A stretch of DNA of 64,000 nt from Mycobacterium asiaticum (GTDB taxonomy: Bacteria; Actinomycetota; Actinomycetes; Mycobacteriales; Mycobacteriaceae), in assembly GCF_001673315.1 (NCBI RefSeq), contig NZ_LZLQ01000051.1, forward strand, positions 39,403 to 103,402, in the 5' to 3' direction. Both the position numbers and the translations under genes were made by a program. The notes under the pieces are model-generated. The model saw only the letters and a program-made list of their open reading frames with translations, was not told the origin of the DNA and did no database searches. Positions 29,345-40,459 of this stretch are shown here, one piece after another. Each line of letters opens with the position of its first letter. The stretch's first letter is position 1.

Positions 29345-32326
29345 GTGACCAGGCCAGCGACGCAGCGACCTAAGCTGCCCAGCGTCGGTCGGCTGGGGCT
29401 GGTGGACTCCGCGGCGGGCGCCCGATTGACCGAGCTGGGCTGGGATCAACACGACGACCAGGATCATGTCGATCTGCTGTGGTCGTTGTCGCGGGCGCCG
29501 GATGCCGATGCCGCGCTGCGGGCGCTGATCCGGATGTCGGAGAACCCCGACATCGAATGGGACGAACTGAACACGGCGCTGCTTCACGAACGCAGCCTGC
29601 GCGGGCGGCTATTCGCCGTGCTGGGGGCTTCGCTGGCCTTGGCGGACCATCTGATCGCCAACCCGCAGTCCTGGAAACTGCTGCGCGGCAAGGTCGAACT
29701 GCCCACTCACGAGCAGTTGCAGCGGATGTTTCTCGACTGCGTGGCGGAATTCACCGGAGCTCCGGGTTCGATCGTGCACCAACTGCGCGTGTTGTACCGC
29801 GACCAGCTGCTGGTGCTGGCCTCGCTCGATCTCGCTGCCACCGTCGAGGACGAGCCGGTGCTGCCGTTCACCACCGTGGCCGCTCAACTGGCCGACACCG
29901 CGGATGCGGCGCTGGCCGCCGCATTGCGGGTGGCCGAGGACACGGTGTGCGGCGACCGCCCGCCGCCGCGCCTGGCAATCATCGCGATGGGCAAATGTGG
30001 TGCGCGCGAACTGAATTACGTCAGCGACGTCGACGTCATCTTCGTCGCCGAACAGGCTGATCCGATGAGCATCCGCGTCGCCGGCGAGATGATGCGGCTG
30101 GCCTCGTCGGCCTTCTTCGAAGTCGATGCCGCCCTCCGGCCGGAGGGCCGCAGTGGGGAATTGGTCCGCACGGTCGAATCGCACGTCGCCTACTACCAGC
30201 GCTGGGCCAAGACCTGGGAGTTCCAGGCGCTATTGAAAGCAAGGCCCGCGGCCGGTGACCCCGAACTCGCCGAGCGCTACCTCGAGGCGCTGCGGCCGAT
30301 GGTGTGGACCGCGTGCGAGCGCGAGGACTTCGTGCCCGAGGTCCAGGCCATGCGACGGCGGGTCGAAGAGTTGGTGCCCGCCGATATCCGCGGCCGTGAG
30401 CTCAAGCTGGGCAGCGGCGGCCTGCGCGACGTGGAGTTCGCCGCCCAGCTGCTGCAGTTGGTGCACGGTCGGCGCGACGAGTCACTCCATGTCGCGTCGA
30501 CGGTGGACGCACTGGCGGCGTTGGGCGCCGGCGGCTACATCGGCCGCGAGGACGCCGCCAACATGATCGCGTCCTACGAGTTCCTGCGGTTGCTCGAGCA
30601 TCGACTGCAGCTGCAGCGGCTCAAGCGCACCCACCTGCTGCCCGAACTGGACGACGACGAAGCGGTGCGCTGGCTGGCGCGCGCGGCGCACATCCGTCCC
30701 GACGGGAGAAACGACGCCGCGGGCGTGCTGCGTGAGGAGCTCAAGCACCAGAACGTGCGGGTGTCCCGGCTGCACGCCAAGCTGTTCTACCAACCGCTGC
30801 TGGAATCGATCGGCCCGGCCGGACTGGACCTGGTGGGCGGTCGCATGACCCCCGATGCCGCCGAACGCCAGCTGGCCGCGCTGGGTTATTACGCGCCGCA
30901 AACCGCGTTGAAACACATGTCGGCACTGGTGAACCAGAGCGGTCGGCGTGGGCGCGTGCAGGCGGTGCTGCTGCCACGACTGCTGGACTGGCTTTCCTAT
31001 ACCCCCGATCCCGACAACGGGCTGCTGGCGTACCGGCGGCTCAGCGAAGCATCGACCACGCACACCTGGTACCTGTCCACGCTGCGGGACAAACCGACGG
31101 TGGCCCGGCGGCTCATGCATATCCTGGGCACCTCGACCTACGTGCCGGACCTGCTGATGCGCGCACCCGACGTGATCCAGGACTACGGTGACCGGCCGTC
31201 CGGGCCCAAACTGCGCGAGACCGAGCCCGCAGCGGTAGCCCGGGCCTTGGTCGCCTCGGCCGGCCGCTATTCCGAGCCGGGACGGGCCATTGCGGCCGCG
31301 CGCACGGTGCGCCGCCGGGAGCTGGCTCGGATCGGCTCGGCGGATCTGCTGGGCATGCTCGAGGTCACCGAGGTATGCGAGGCATTGACCTCGATCTGGG
31401 TGGCCGTGCTGCAGGCCGCCCTGGACGCGACGACCCGGGCCTACCTCCGCGACAATGATTCGGCCCCGGGGACCCTGGCGGTGATCGGCATGGGCAGGCT
31501 GGGCGGGGCCGAGCTGGGCTACGGCTCCGACGCGGACGTGATGTTCGTGTGCGAGCCGGCCAGGGGGGTCGAGGATTCGCAGGCGGTGAAGTGGGCCACG
31601 TCGATCGCCGAGCAGGTACGCACGCAGTTGGGGACGCCCAGCGTGGACCCGCCGCTGGAAGTCGACGCCAATCTGCGACCCGAGGGCCGCAACGGGCCAT
31701 TGGTGCGCACCCTGGCGTCCTACGAGGCGTACTACGCGAAATATGCGCAGCCCTGGGAGATTCAGGCGCTGCTGCGTGCGCACGCCGTCGCCGGCGACAG
31801 CGAGCTGGGTCAGCGGTTCCTGCTGATGGTCGACCAGACGCGGTATCCGCCGAACGGGGTGTCCGCCGAGGCGGTGCACGAGATTCGCCGCATCAAGGCC
31901 CGCGTCGAATCCGAGCGGTTGCCGCGCGGAGCGGATCCCAAAACGCACACCAAACTCGGTCGCGGGGGACTGGCCGATATCGAGTGGACCGTGCAGTTGC
32001 TGCAGCTGCGGCACGCTCACGAAATCGAGGCGCTGCACAACACCTCGACGCTGCAATCGCTGGATGTGATCGCCGAAGCCGGCCTGGTCGCCCCCGACGA
32101 GGTCGACCTGCTCAAGCAGGCGTGGCTGACCGCGACCCGCGCCCGCAACGCGCTGGTACTGGTCCGCGGCAAACCCACCGACCAGCTGCCCGGCCCCGGG
32201 CGTCAGCTCAATGCGGTGGCGGTCGCCGCGGGATGGCACAGCGACGACGGCGGCGAATTCCTGGACAACTATCTACGTGTGACAAGACGAGCAAAAGCGG
32301 TGGTGCGCAAGGTGTTTGGAAGTTGA
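29345..32326 (+). CDS. glnE: Bifunctional glutamine synthetase adenylyltransferase/deadenylase
   Basis: A 993-aa regulator that adenylylates and deadenylylates GlnA1 in response to nitrogen status. There are two nucleotidyltransferase halves. The N-terminal half has [20 protein letters not shown] and LRPEGRSG (deadenylase side); the C-terminal half has [20 protein letters not shown] and [14 protein letters not shown] (adenylyltransferase side), each followed by a helical bundle ([22 protein letters not shown]). GTG start. Its stop overlaps the next gene's TTG by four bases. Confidence 0.97.
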   Translation: MTRPATQRPKLPSVGRLGLVDSAAGARLTELGWDQHDDQDHVDLLWSLSRAPDADAALRALIRMSENPDIEWDELNTALLHERSLRGRLFAVLGASLALADHLIANPQSWKLLRGKVELPTHEQLQRMFLDCVAEFTGAPGSIVHQLRVLYRDQLLVLASLDLAATVEDEPVLPFTTVAAQLADTADAALAAALRVAEDTVCGDRPPPRLAIIAMGKCGARELNYVSDVDVIFVAEQADPMSIRVAGEMMRLASSAFFEVDAALRPEGRSGELVRTVESHVAYYQRWAKTWEFQALLKARPAAGDPELAERYLEALRPMVWTACEREDFVPEVQAMRRRVEELVPADIRGRELKLGSGGLRDVEFAAQLLQLVHGRRDESLHVASTVDALAALGAGGYIGREDAANMIASYEFLRLLEHRLQLQRLKRTHLLPELDDDEAVRWLARAAHIRPDGRNDAAGVLREELKHQNVRVSRLHAKLFYQPLLESIGPAGLDLVGGRMTPDAAERQLAALGYYAPQTALKHMSALVNQSGRRGRVQAVLLPRLLDWLSYTPDPDNGLLAYRRLSEASTTHTWYLSTLRDKPTVARRLMHILGTSTYVPDLLMRAPDVIQDYGDRPSGPKLRETEPAAVARALVASAGRYSEPGRAIAAARTVRRRELARIGSADLLGMLEVTEVCEALTSIWVAVLQAALDATTRAYLRDNDSAPGTLAVIGMGRLGGAELGYGSDADVMFVCEPARGVEDSQAVKWATSIAEQVRTQLGTPSVDPPLEVDANLRPEGRNGPLVRTLASYEAYYAKYAQPWEIQALLRAHAVAGDSELGQRFLLMVDQTRYPPNGVSAEAVHEIRRIKARVESERLPRGADPKTHTKLGRGGLADIEWTVQLLQLRHAHEIEALHNTSTLQSLDVIAEAGLVAPDEVDLLKQAWLTATRARNALVLVRGKPTDQLPGPGRQLNAVAVAAGWHSDDGGEFLDNYLRVTRRAKAVVRKVFGS

Positions 32327-32967
32327 CTCGGGATGCCGGCGCGCTGGGCGCCATGTTCGAAGCGCTGAGTGCGACGGAAGCCGACCGGGTCACGGCCCTG
32401 TATGCGCCGCTGGCTGGGGCTGTCCGGGAACTGATCGAGGCGACGATTCGCACCGAGGCGCACGACGACGTCGTCGCGCAGGCGCGGACCGCGATCGAGG
32501 CGGTCACCGAGTCGTTGCGGCAGCGGACCCGGCCGGCCGGGGTGAGTTACCGGGTCGGGGATCGGCCGCTGCCGCTGGGCAATGCGGCGGTCGGCGTGTG
32601 TAACCCGATCGCTCCGCCGGTGGAGGTGCACCACGAAGGCGGTGGACGGTGCTGGACCGAGTTCGTGCTGGGTTGTGCGTACGAGGGTCCGCCTTCGCTG
32701 GTGCACGGCGGCGTCAGTGCCCTGGTCCTGGACCACATGCTGGGCGAGGCGGCCAGCGAGGGATTGTCCAAACCGCGCTTCACCGGGACCATCACGGTGA
32801 AGTACCTGCGCGGGACACCGCTGGGCCCGCTGCGGTCGGAAGCTTGGATCGAACGCCGCGAGGGCGTCAAAGTGTTCGCGCGCGGGTTCATTGCGGATTC
32901 CAAGGGAATCACCGTGGAAGCCGACGGTGTGTTCATCGAGCCGTCCTGGGCGCGGGACGGGCAATGA
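32323..32967 (+). CDS. Hotdog-fold (PaaI-type) thioesterase
   Basis: About 214 aa. The N-terminal ~100 residues are helical; residues ~105-210 are a hotdog domain with [22 protein letters not shown] (the His-Gly-Gly and acidic positions of the PaaI class) and [18 protein letters not shown]. It probably hydrolyses an acyl-CoA. The TTG at 32323 in a TTGA overlap with glnE is preferred; ATG 32353 is the alternative. The stop overlaps the next gene (ATGA). I do not recall this gene beside glnE in M. tuberculosis. Confidence 0.8.
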   Translation: MTRDAGALGAMFEALSATEADRVTALYAPLAGAVRELIEATIRTEAHDDVVAQARTAIEAVTESLRQRTRPAGVSYRVGDRPLPLGNAAVGVCNPIAPPVEVHHEGGGRCWTEFVLGCAYEGPPSLVHGGVSALVLDHMLGEAASEGLSKPRFTGTITVKYLRGTPLGPLRSEAWIERREGVKVFARGFIADSKGITVEADGVFIEPSWARDGQ

Positions 32968-33821
32968 AATTCTACGTCAGCAGCGCCTTCCTGAAGACCC
33001 CTGAGATCATCGAAATCGCCAGGGCCGCAGATGAACTCGGATATGACGGTCTCGGCATCCCGGACCATGTCGTCAACGTGGAGACGCTGGAGACGCCCTA
33101 CCCGTACACCAAAGACGGGCAACGTCGATGGCAGCCCTTCACCGACTGGCCCGATCCGTGGGTGCTGGTAGGTGGGCTGGCGCAGATCACGACGCGGCTG
33201 AAATTCGTCACCACGGTTTACATCCCGGCGATGCGCAACCCGTACTCGGCGGCGAAAGCCATTGGTACGGCAGCGGTGCTGGCGTCCGGGCGGGTGGAAC
33301 TCGGTATCGGTGTGGGCTGGTGCCGCGAGGAGTTCGCTTTGATGGGTGAGCAGTTCGCGGCCCGCGGCAAGCGTACCGACGAGATGATCGACCTGATGCG
33401 CGCGCTGTGGGAGCCGGGCTGGACCGAATTCGACGGCCAGTTCTACCGAGCGCCGCGACTGGAGATGCAGCCGACCCCGCCGTCGATACCGGTGTACGTC
33501 GGCGGCCTCAGTGACATCGCGCTGCGCCGTGCCGCCCGCAACGACGGCTGGATCGGCGATCTGATCAACACCGACCGTGCCATCGCAGCGGTGCGCCGGC
33601 TGCGCGAGTTGCGGGCCGAAAACGGGTTGACCATGGACGATTTCACCGTTCTCACACCGCTGACCGACGCTTTCACAGTTGCGGACTATCAGCGCGCCGA
33701 GGATGCGGGCATCACCGGCATCATCACCATGCCCTGGATGTTCTACGCCGGCCCGGATGCCACGTTGGCCGAGAAGATCGACGGGCTGCGTCGCTTCCGC
33801 AAGGACCTGGCGCTGGACTAG
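32964..33821 (+). CDS. LLM-class (luciferase-like) flavin- or F420-dependent oxidoreductase
   Basis: A 285-aa TIM-barrel enzyme. The N-terminus [79 protein letters not shown] and PVYVGGLSDIALRRAAR match the TIGR03619-like actinobacterial group, most of which use coenzyme F420. The substrate is unknown. It is translationally coupled to the thioesterase (4-bp overlap), so both may act on the same acyl compound. It converges on the pseudokinase gene with a 10-bp gap. Confidence 0.85.
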   Translation: MKFYVSSAFLKTPEIIEIARAADELGYDGLGIPDHVVNVETLETPYPYTKDGQRRWQPFTDWPDPWVLVGGLAQITTRLKFVTTVYIPAMRNPYSAAKAIGTAAVLASGRVELGIGVGWCREEFALMGEQFAARGKRTDEMIDLMRALWEPGWTEFDGQFYRAPRLEMQPTPPSIPVYVGGLSDIALRRAARNDGWIGDLINTDRAIAAVRRLRELRAENGLTMDDFTVLTPLTDAFTVADYQRAEDAGITGIITMPWMFYAGPDATLAEKIDGLRRFRKDLALD

Positions 33822-33831
33822 GCGCGCCGAG

Positions 33832-35421
33832 TCAACGGATCTGCACTGCGTTCTGCAGGGTGACTTCGGCGATGTCGGAATGGCTGCGTCCACCGGCAGT
33901 GCCAAGGGTGCTGATCCAGATCAGCGCGAATGTGGTTGGCGCTGACGCGGTTACCGGGATCACATTGTGGCCGGGGTGCACCGCGGTGGGCGGACTGAGT
34001 TCCGCGGTGTCGCCGAGCTTGCCGGGCGTCGCGGTCGGCGATGATCGGATTTGCACCACGCTGCCGGTGCTGTTGAGGTCGATGGTGACCGCGCTGAGCG
34101 TCGCGGGCTCCGGAAGCTGCACCAGCAGCCCTACGCCGTCCTTGAACTTCGGGAACGGCTCCGGGTCGAAGTAGGTGTCGGTCGACCACGCGGTGGCGGG
34201 ATCACCGTCGATCGCCAGACCCGCCGTCTCGGGGCTGTCTGGTGCACCGCCGGGCGAGAAGACCGAGATCTTGGCCGGCTTGACTGTGCCGGGCGCCGCC
34301 GCCACCAGTGACGGACTTGGCTTTGCCGGTGACGTCGTCTGAAGCCCGAGTTTGTCGCCGCGCATCGCTACATCGGTGTCGAAGACGCCGACGACTCGGC
34401 TGATGGTGGTGGCGAACATGATCAAGACGATGAGAACTACCGCGGCCCCAGCCCCAAGACACGTCTTGACCAACTGGCGACGGGCATATTCAGCCCGCTC
34501 GCCCGGTCCGAAATTGCGGAAAGCGGCATAGTGACCGGCAGGCGGCAATGCGGGCAGCACCCGAGTCGCCTGGGGATCGGCGGCCTTGGCCTCGGCGCTG
34601 GTCTGGCGCAGCAACGTCGTGACGGTTTGCGCACTGCGAATACCTTCACCATCGCGCACCAGGGCTGCGGCGGTGGCCGACACCAGAAACGGAACCCGCG
34701 GATCGAGTACCGAAGGCTCCTCGATCCGGCCTTGCGCGTCGACCTCGACCGAGCGCCAATCCTTGCGCACCGCCTCGTTGTGCAATGGCCAGCGGTTGAC
34801 CAGCAACGCGTACATCACCGCACCGATGCCGCGGAGGTCATTGCGCGGCGTGGCATCCGGCATCGTCGCCGGAAATGCCAGCACCGCGCGTCGGTCCACG
34901 CTGATGCGGATCCGGGCGGGATGGTCGATCGACAACGCCGACCCAGCGCGGTGGGCCGCCTCGGCGGCCTCCGCCAGGGACAACACCGCATCCGCGACGC
35001 CGATCGGTGACGGCCCGGTATTGGCCACTTCTTTCAAAGTGGCACCGCGAATCCACTGCGAAACGACCACGCCGCCGCAGTAGTCGCGGCCGACGTCGAT
35101 CACCGTCGCGAGATAAGGCGAGTCGATACCGCGCAGACTCGCGGTCCGCGACAGGATCTCGTCGACGGTCGCCGCGGGCAATGCGTTCTCGGGGTCGACG
35201 ACCGTGATCGCCAGATGCTGCCCGGTCATTGTGTCGGCTGCCTGCCAGAACTGCAGGTGCTGCGCCTCGCCGTAGAACAGCAGCATCCGAATCCGGCCGC
35301 TGGCAATGGTGGCGCCGGCGACCAAGGGGTTCGCTTCGCCGCTGGGCGAACGCGGCTGCGTCCACAGATACGGAATGTGAGCCGTCGCCACTTCCGGTGC
35401 GATGGGTTGGCTCGCGGTCAT
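33832..35421 (-). CDS. Membrane pseudokinase resembling the C-terminal part of mycobacterial MurJ (MviN)
   Basis: 529 aa. Residues ~30-290 are a kinase-like fold lacking recognisable HRD and DFG motifs (where they should be one reads ALSIDHPARIRISVDRRAVLAF). A linker, LPALPPAGHYAAFRNFGPGERAEYARRQ, precedes one membrane helix near residues 315-345. An extracytoplasmic beta domain (VFSPGGAPDSPETAGLAIDGDPATAWSTDTY...) ends the protein. This order and many residues match what I remember of M. tuberculosis Rv3910 after its flippase domain; here no flippase is attached. The M. tuberculosis tail binds FhaA when phosphorylated. ATG 35421 chosen; the frame is open further upstream into a repeat region. 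Confidence 0.8.
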   Translation of the reverse strand: MTASQPIAPEVATAHIPYLWTQPRSPSGEANPLVAGATIASGRIRMLLFYGEAQHLQFWQAADTMTGQHLAITVVDPENALPAATVDEILSRTASLRGIDSPYLATVIDVGRDYCGGVVVSQWIRGATLKEVANTGPSPIGVADAVLSLAEAAEAAHRAGSALSIDHPARIRISVDRRAVLAFPATMPDATPRNDLRGIGAVMYALLVNRWPLHNEAVRKDWRSVEVDAQGRIEEPSVLDPRVPFLVSATAAALVRDGEGIRSAQTVTTLLRQTSAEAKAADPQATRVLPALPPAGHYAAFRNFGPGERAEYARRQLVKTCLGAGAAVVLIVLIMFATTISRVVGVFDTDVAMRGDKLGLQTTSPAKPSPSLVAAAPGTVKPAKISVFSPGGAPDSPETAGLAIDGDPATAWSTDTYFDPEPFPKFKDGVGLLVQLPEPATLSAVTIDLNSTGSVVQIRSSPTATPGKLGDTAELSPPTAVHPGHNVIPVTASAPTTFALIWISTLGTAGGRSHSDIAEVTLQNAVQIR

Positions 35422-35455
35422 CGCTTCGTCTCGCTCCCGCACTGGGTTCGGGCGG

Positions 35456-35505
35456 CAGACGCAAAGGCACCCAACACACCGAGCGTGCGGCAGCTTTTGC
35501 GTCTG
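35456..35505. repeat. Inverted repeat CAGACGCAAA/TTTGCGTCTG
   Basis: The arms at 35456-35465 and 35496-35505 are perfect complements. The left arm with its flank (GCAGACGCAAAGGCACCC, 35455-35472) recurs with one change at 35637-35654 beside the glnA1 terminator. It lies between the pseudokinase start and the glnA1 end. No gene is seen in 35422-35721; it holds this repeat, the terminator and an 11-bp tandem repeat. Confidence 0.75.
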
Positions 35506-35648
35506 TTCGCGCAACTGAACGGCATCGACCGCATCGGCACAGACGCGAACGGATGCTGATACTGGTCGTCACTCACATAGCCGGAGATCGGCACTTCCAA
35601 ACCGCCCAACGGTGCGCAGCTTGGCTATCGCCACGAGCAGACGCAAAA

Positions 35649-35676
35649 GCACCCGGCACGCTGGCGTGCCGGGTGC
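35649..35676 (-). terminator. Intrinsic-type terminator downstream of glnA1
   Basis: A perfect 12-bp stem GCACCCGGCACG / CGTGCCGGGTGC with a 4-base loop, 46 bp after the glnA1 stop. Read on the minus strand it is followed by TTTTGCG; on the plus strand by TTTATTG, so it could act in both directions. Confidence 0.75.
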
Positions 35677-35700
35677 TTTATTGCACTTGCTCGCAAGGCC

Positions 35701-35721
35701 TAGACGTCGTTTAGACGTCGT

Positions 35722-35733
<12 letters not shown>
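35701..35733. repeat. Three 11-bp tandem repeats over the glnA1 stop codon
   Basis: TAGACGTCGTT occurs at 35701-35711 and 35712-35722, and TAAACGTCGTA at 35723-35733. The array spans the last codons and TAA stop of glnA1. Each unit includes the palindrome GACGTC or AACGTC. Confidence 0.8.
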
Positions 35734-37158
<1,425 letters not shown>

Positions 37159-37226
37159 AGAAGGCTCCTTTACTAGTGAACGTGGCCGACGCTAGGGAGC
37201 AGTTGTTGCACGTCAGTCAACGCCGT

Positions 37227-37242
37227 GTTGCGCAGAGGTTAC
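37227..37242 (-). promoter_or_regulatory. Candidate GlnR operator upstream of glnA1
   Basis: On the minus strand the site reads GTAAC-n6-GCAAC, the same 16-bp AC-n9-AC architecture as the site before glnA2. It is 69 bp upstream of the glnA1 GTG. TTGACT (minus strand, 37220-37215) just downstream may be a -35 element. Confidence 0.55.
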
Positions 37243-37382
37243 GCACCACGCTCTCACAACAGGACTCGGCTGCGCGCCGCCCCTATTGTGAAGGTCATGG
37301 CCCGCAAGATCGTAGCTGGTGTCCGGCCGTCTTGGTACGGGCTGTCCCACGGCCCGCGGCTCCGAGTCGCCGGACGAGTTCG

Positions 37383-37805
37383 ATGACGCCGGAATCGCCG
37401 ACCGGTTATCCGGGCGAGGCGCTCGGCCTCCCAGAATCCGGGTCGGGTTCGCTGGCGCGGATGGGCCGCCGACTCGGTGCGCTGTTCATCGACTGGCTGA
37501 TCGCCGCCGGCCTGGCGTTGCTGCTGTTAACTTTCGGGGCGGTCTCCGACAGTGTGTTGTCGACGCTGCAGTTACTCATCTGGGTGGCGTTGGGCGCGCT
37601 CTCGGTGCGCCTGTTCGGCGTGACGCCCGGACAGCTGGCACTGGGTCTTCAAGTGGCCGCCGTGGATGGCCGGCTCCCGATCGGCATCGGACGTGCGTTG
37701 GGCCGCAACCTGCTGATCTTCCTGTTGGTGCCGGCGCTGTTCACCGACGCCGACGGGCGGGGGCTGCAGGATCGGCTGACCAAAACCGCGGTACTGCGAC
37801 GTTAG
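37383..37805 (+). CDS. RDD family membrane protein
   Basis: A 140-aa membrane protein next to glnA1, as in M. tuberculosis (Rv2219A position). After an N-terminal TGYPGEALGLPESGSGSLARMGRR come hydrophobic helices LFIDWLIAAGLALLLLTF, LLIWVALGALSVRLFGVTPGQ and LLIFLLVPALFTDADGRGLQDRLT, the RDD pattern. Function is unknown. ATG 37383 overlaps the stop of a 29-codon ORF (ATG 37297, starting MARKIVAGVRPSWYG) in an ATGA arrangement; relatives often start MARxx...SW, so the true N-terminus may have been split by a frameshift. Confidence 0.82.
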   Translation: MTPESPTGYPGEALGLPESGSGSLARMGRRLGALFIDWLIAAGLALLLLTFGAVSDSVLSTLQLLIWVALGALSVRLFGVTPGQLALGLQVAAVDGRLPIGIGRALGRNLLIFLLVPALFTDADGRGLQDRLTKTAVLRR

Positions 37806-37812
37806 GTCCGCG

Positions 37813-37981
37813 CGCGCCCGACTGCGCCGCTCCTCCTCGGACCGCTTCGCGGTCCGCATTGTCGCGGCCGCGCCCGACTGCGCCGCTCCTCCTCGGATCG
37901 CTTCGCGGTCCGCATTGTCGCGGCCGCGCCCGACTGCGCCGCTCCTCCTCGGATCGCTTGGCGGTCCCGCATTATCGCGGC
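37813..37981. repeat. 56-bp minisatellite, three tandem copies
   Basis: Copies start at 37813, 37869 and 37925 (CGCGCCCGACTGCGCCGCTC...). The first two are nearly identical (one substitution) and the third has a few changes. Each contains the dyad GGxxCGCTTCGCGGTCC. The array fills the space between the convergent RDD and DUF4191 genes and ends three bases before the latter's stop. Confidence 0.92.
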
Positions 37982-37983
37982 CG

Positions 37984-38736
37984 CTATTTGCGGCGCACGG
38001 TGCGTTGCACGCCGCGCATCTTGCCGGCATTCGGCAGCGGCCCCTTGGGCATCATCGCGGCGCCGGCCCGCGTGCCCAGCGCGGCCAGCCGCGATTCCAG
38101 CGCATCCATCTGCTTGGCTGTGATGTTGGACGGGAGGCGGGTCAGATGCCGTTCCAGCTTGGCCAGGGCGACCTCACCCTCGCCGTTGCCCACGATGACG
38201 TCATAGATCGGGACGTCGCCGACGATGCGCGCCGTGCGCTTCTTCTCCTGGGCCAGCAGCGGTTTGACGCGCCCCGCTGAGCCTTCGCCGACCAAAATGA
38301 CGCCGGGCCGGCCAATGACCCGGTGCACCGCGTCGAAGTGGCCGGTTGCGGCCACCCCCGGAGTCACCCGCCACTTGCCGCGCATGTTGTCCAGCACCCA
38401 TGCTGCGGCGCCGGTCTGGCCTTCGGCCTGGCGATAGATGCTGCGCTGGGCCCGTCGGCCGAAGATGATGAACGCCACCAATGCGCCGAGCATCAGGCCG
38501 ATCGGGATCATCATGACCATGGTCAGCCCGCCGGCCCAGATGCCGAATGCCACCGCGGCGCCCGCGATCAGCACGAAGGCGCCGATCATGTACGGCAGCA
38601 GGCGTTTGTCCTGCTTGCGCTGCATGTTGAACGCCTGCCACAGCTGACTGCGACGCTCCTTGGCTGCGGCTTTGCGAGCGGCTGTCGCTTCGGCCTTGGC
38701 GGCCTTGTTCTCCGCAGCAGATCGGGATTTCGCCAT
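37984..38736 (-). CDS. DUF4191 family membrane protein (Rv2219 type)
   Basis: 250 codons. A very basic N-terminus rich in Ala/Lys (SRSAAENKAAKAEATAARKAAAKERR) precedes two close membrane helices (YMIGAFVLIAGAAVAFGIWAGG and MVMMIPIGLMLGALVAFIIFG), then a cytoplasmic domain with WVLDNMRGKWRVTPGVAATGHFDAVHRVIGRPGVILVGEG and a basic C-terminus. Function unknown. ATG 38736 begins MAKSRSA as in the known homologue. Last gene of the dlaT-lipB-lipA run. Confidence 0.88.
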   Translation of the reverse strand: MAKSRSAAENKAAKAEATAARKAAAKERRSQLWQAFNMQRKQDKRLLPYMIGAFVLIAGAAVAFGIWAGGLTMVMMIPIGLMLGALVAFIIFGRRAQRSIYRQAEGQTGAAAWVLDNMRGKWRVTPGVAATGHFDAVHRVIGRPGVILVGEGSAGRVKPLLAQEKKRTARIVGDVPIYDVIVGNGEGEVALAKLERHLTRLPSNITAKQMDALESRLAALGTRAGAAMMPKGPLPNAGKMRGVQRTVRRK

Positions 38737-38800
38737 AGTCACCAAGGATACGTATGCGCAGTTGCGCCGGGTGACCCCTAGGTGTACTGACCTGAGAGGG

Positions 38801-39736
38801 TCAGGCTTGCGGCGACGTGCGGGCGGCTCGGGCTTGCTGGTACAGCCGGCCAGCGCGGTACGAGGACCGAACCAACGGCCCGGCCAGCACCCCGGCGAAG
38901 CCCACGCCCTCGGCGTATTGCGCGAACTCCACGAACTCTTCGGGAGTCACCCAGCGTTCCACCGGGTGGTGGCGCACCGAAGGCCGGAGGTATTGGGTGA
39001 TGGTGACGATGTCGCAACCGGCGGCGTGCAGATCGCCCAGCGCGGTGCGGACCTCGTCCGGGGTCTCGCCAAGCCCGAGAATGAGGTTGCTCTTGGTGAC
39101 CAAGCCGGCCGCACGCGCCGCGGTGAGCACGTCCAGGCTGCGCTGGTAGGTGAAGGCCGGGCGGATCCGCTTGAAGATGCGGGGCACGGTTTCGACGTTG
39201 TGCGCCAATACTTCTGGGCGGGATTCAAAGACTTCGGCGAGCTGCTGGGGCTGGCCTTGGAAGTCCGGGATCAACAGCTCGACACCGGTGGCAGGGTTGA
39301 GTTCCTTGATGGCGCGCACCGTCTCGGCGTACAGCCAGGCACCACCGTCAGGCAGGTCGTCGCGGGCGACGCCGGTGACGGTGGCGTACCGCAGACCCAT
39401 GGCCTGCACGCTTTCGGCCACCCGGCGCGGCTCGTCACGGTCCAGTTCGGCGGGCTTACCGGTGTCGATCTGGCAGAAGTCGCAACGACGCGTGCACTGG
39501 TCGCCGCCGATCAGGAAGGTGGCCTCGCGGTCCTCCCAGCATTCGAAGATGTTGGGGCAGCCGGCCTCCTCGCAAACCGTGTGCAACCCTTCGCGCCGGA
39601 CCAGGTTCTTCAGCTCGGTGTACTCGGGCCCCATCCGGGCACGCGTCTTGATCCACGAGGGCTTGCGCTCGATCGGCGTCTGCGCGTTGCGCACCTCGAG
39701 GCGCAACAGTTTGCGTCCTTCGGGTACGACAGTCAC
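38801..39736 (-). CDS. lipA: Lipoyl synthase
   Basis: A 311-aa radical-SAM enzyme that inserts two sulfurs into octanoyl groups on E2 and GcvH proteins. The auxiliary cluster Cys residues are in [12 protein letters not shown], and the radical-SAM CxxxCxxC is [10 protein letters not shown] near residue 80. RSSYRAG near the C-terminus carries the conserved RSS serine ligand. The start is GTG in a GTGA overlap with lipB, so octanoylation and sulfur insertion are coupled. Confidence 0.98.
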   Translation of the reverse strand: MTVVPEGRKLLRLEVRNAQTPIERKPSWIKTRARMGPEYTELKNLVRREGLHTVCEEAGCPNIFECWEDREATFLIGGDQCTRRCDFCQIDTGKPAELDRDEPRRVAESVQAMGLRYATVTGVARDDLPDGGAWLYAETVRAIKELNPATGVELLIPDFQGQPQQLAEVFESRPEVLAHNVETVPRIFKRIRPAFTYQRSLDVLTAARAAGLVTKSNLILGLGETPDEVRTALGDLHAAGCDIVTITQYLRPSVRHHPVERWVTPEEFVEFAQYAEGVGFAGVLAGPLVRSSYRAGRLYQQARAARTSPQA

Positions 39737-40422
39737 GTCGTCGATGCTACGCGGGTGGTCGGGTGTTCCCGGACCGGCAGCAGACCGTCGAGTGCGTCAC
39801 AAACGGCGTCGGCGACCGCTGTCCTGACCTCGGCGACGGTCACCGGCCGGCGCAGTTCGGCCGTCAGCGACGTGACCCCGGCGTCGCTGATCCCGCACGG
39901 GATGATGGTGTCGAAGGAGTCCAGTTCGCAGTCGCAGTTGAGGGCGAAGCCGTGCAACGTCGTCGAGCGCGCGACCCGCACGCCGATCGCGGCGACCTTG
40001 CGAGCCGGGCGGCCCGGCACCCAGACCCCCGACCGTCCGTCGACCCGGCCTGCTTCCAGACCCAGCTCGGCGCAGACCCTGATCAAGGCTTCCTCGAGGC
40101 GGCGCACGTAGTTGACCACGTCCAGGGGTTGGGCCAGCCCGACGATGGGATAACCGACCAGCTGCCCGGGGCCGTGCCAGGTGATCTTGCCGCCGCGGTC
40201 GGTGTCGACCACCGGGGTGCCATCCACCGGCCGTTCGTGGGGGTCGGTGCGGCGGCCGGCGGTGTACACGGCCGGATGCTCCAAGAGCAGCAACGTGTCC
40301 GGGCCGCCCGCGACGCGTGCATCGGACAGCTCGCGCTGGAGTTGCCAAGCAGCGAGGTACTCGACACTGCCCAACTGGCGGACGTCGACTGCCTCAGTGC
40401 TGGATCGGATGGAGCCCGTCAC
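39733..40422 (-). CDS. lipB: Octanoyltransferase
   Basis: A 229-aa enzyme transferring octanoate from acyl carrier protein to lipoyl domains. Seen are [55 protein letters not shown] with the catalytic Lys, and [20 protein letters not shown] with the catalytic Cys. The GTG at 40422 opens VTGSIRSS, matching M. tuberculosis LipB (MTGSIRS); the upstream frame is not conserved. Confidence 0.97.
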   Translation of the reverse strand: MTGSIRSSTEAVDVRQLGSVEYLAAWQLQRELSDARVAGGPDTLLLLEHPAVYTAGRRTDPHERPVDGTPVVDTDRGGKITWHGPGQLVGYPIVGLAQPLDVVNYVRRLEEALIRVCAELGLEAGRVDGRSGVWVPGRPARKVAAIGVRVARSTTLHGFALNCDCELDSFDTIIPCGISDAGVTSLTAELRRPVTVAEVRTAVADAVCDALDGLLPVREHPTTRVASTT

Positions 40423-40459
40423 ACCGGCCAGGCTACTTGGCCCTGCTGGAGAAGACCTG

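Noticed and set aside
30482..32239. 585-codon open frame opposite glnE
   Set aside because: Antisense shadow; GlnE motifs are complete on the plus strand.
37813..37981. Short regular repeats that could suggest a CRISPR array
   Set aside because: Units are contiguous with no unique spacers, and no cas genes are present.
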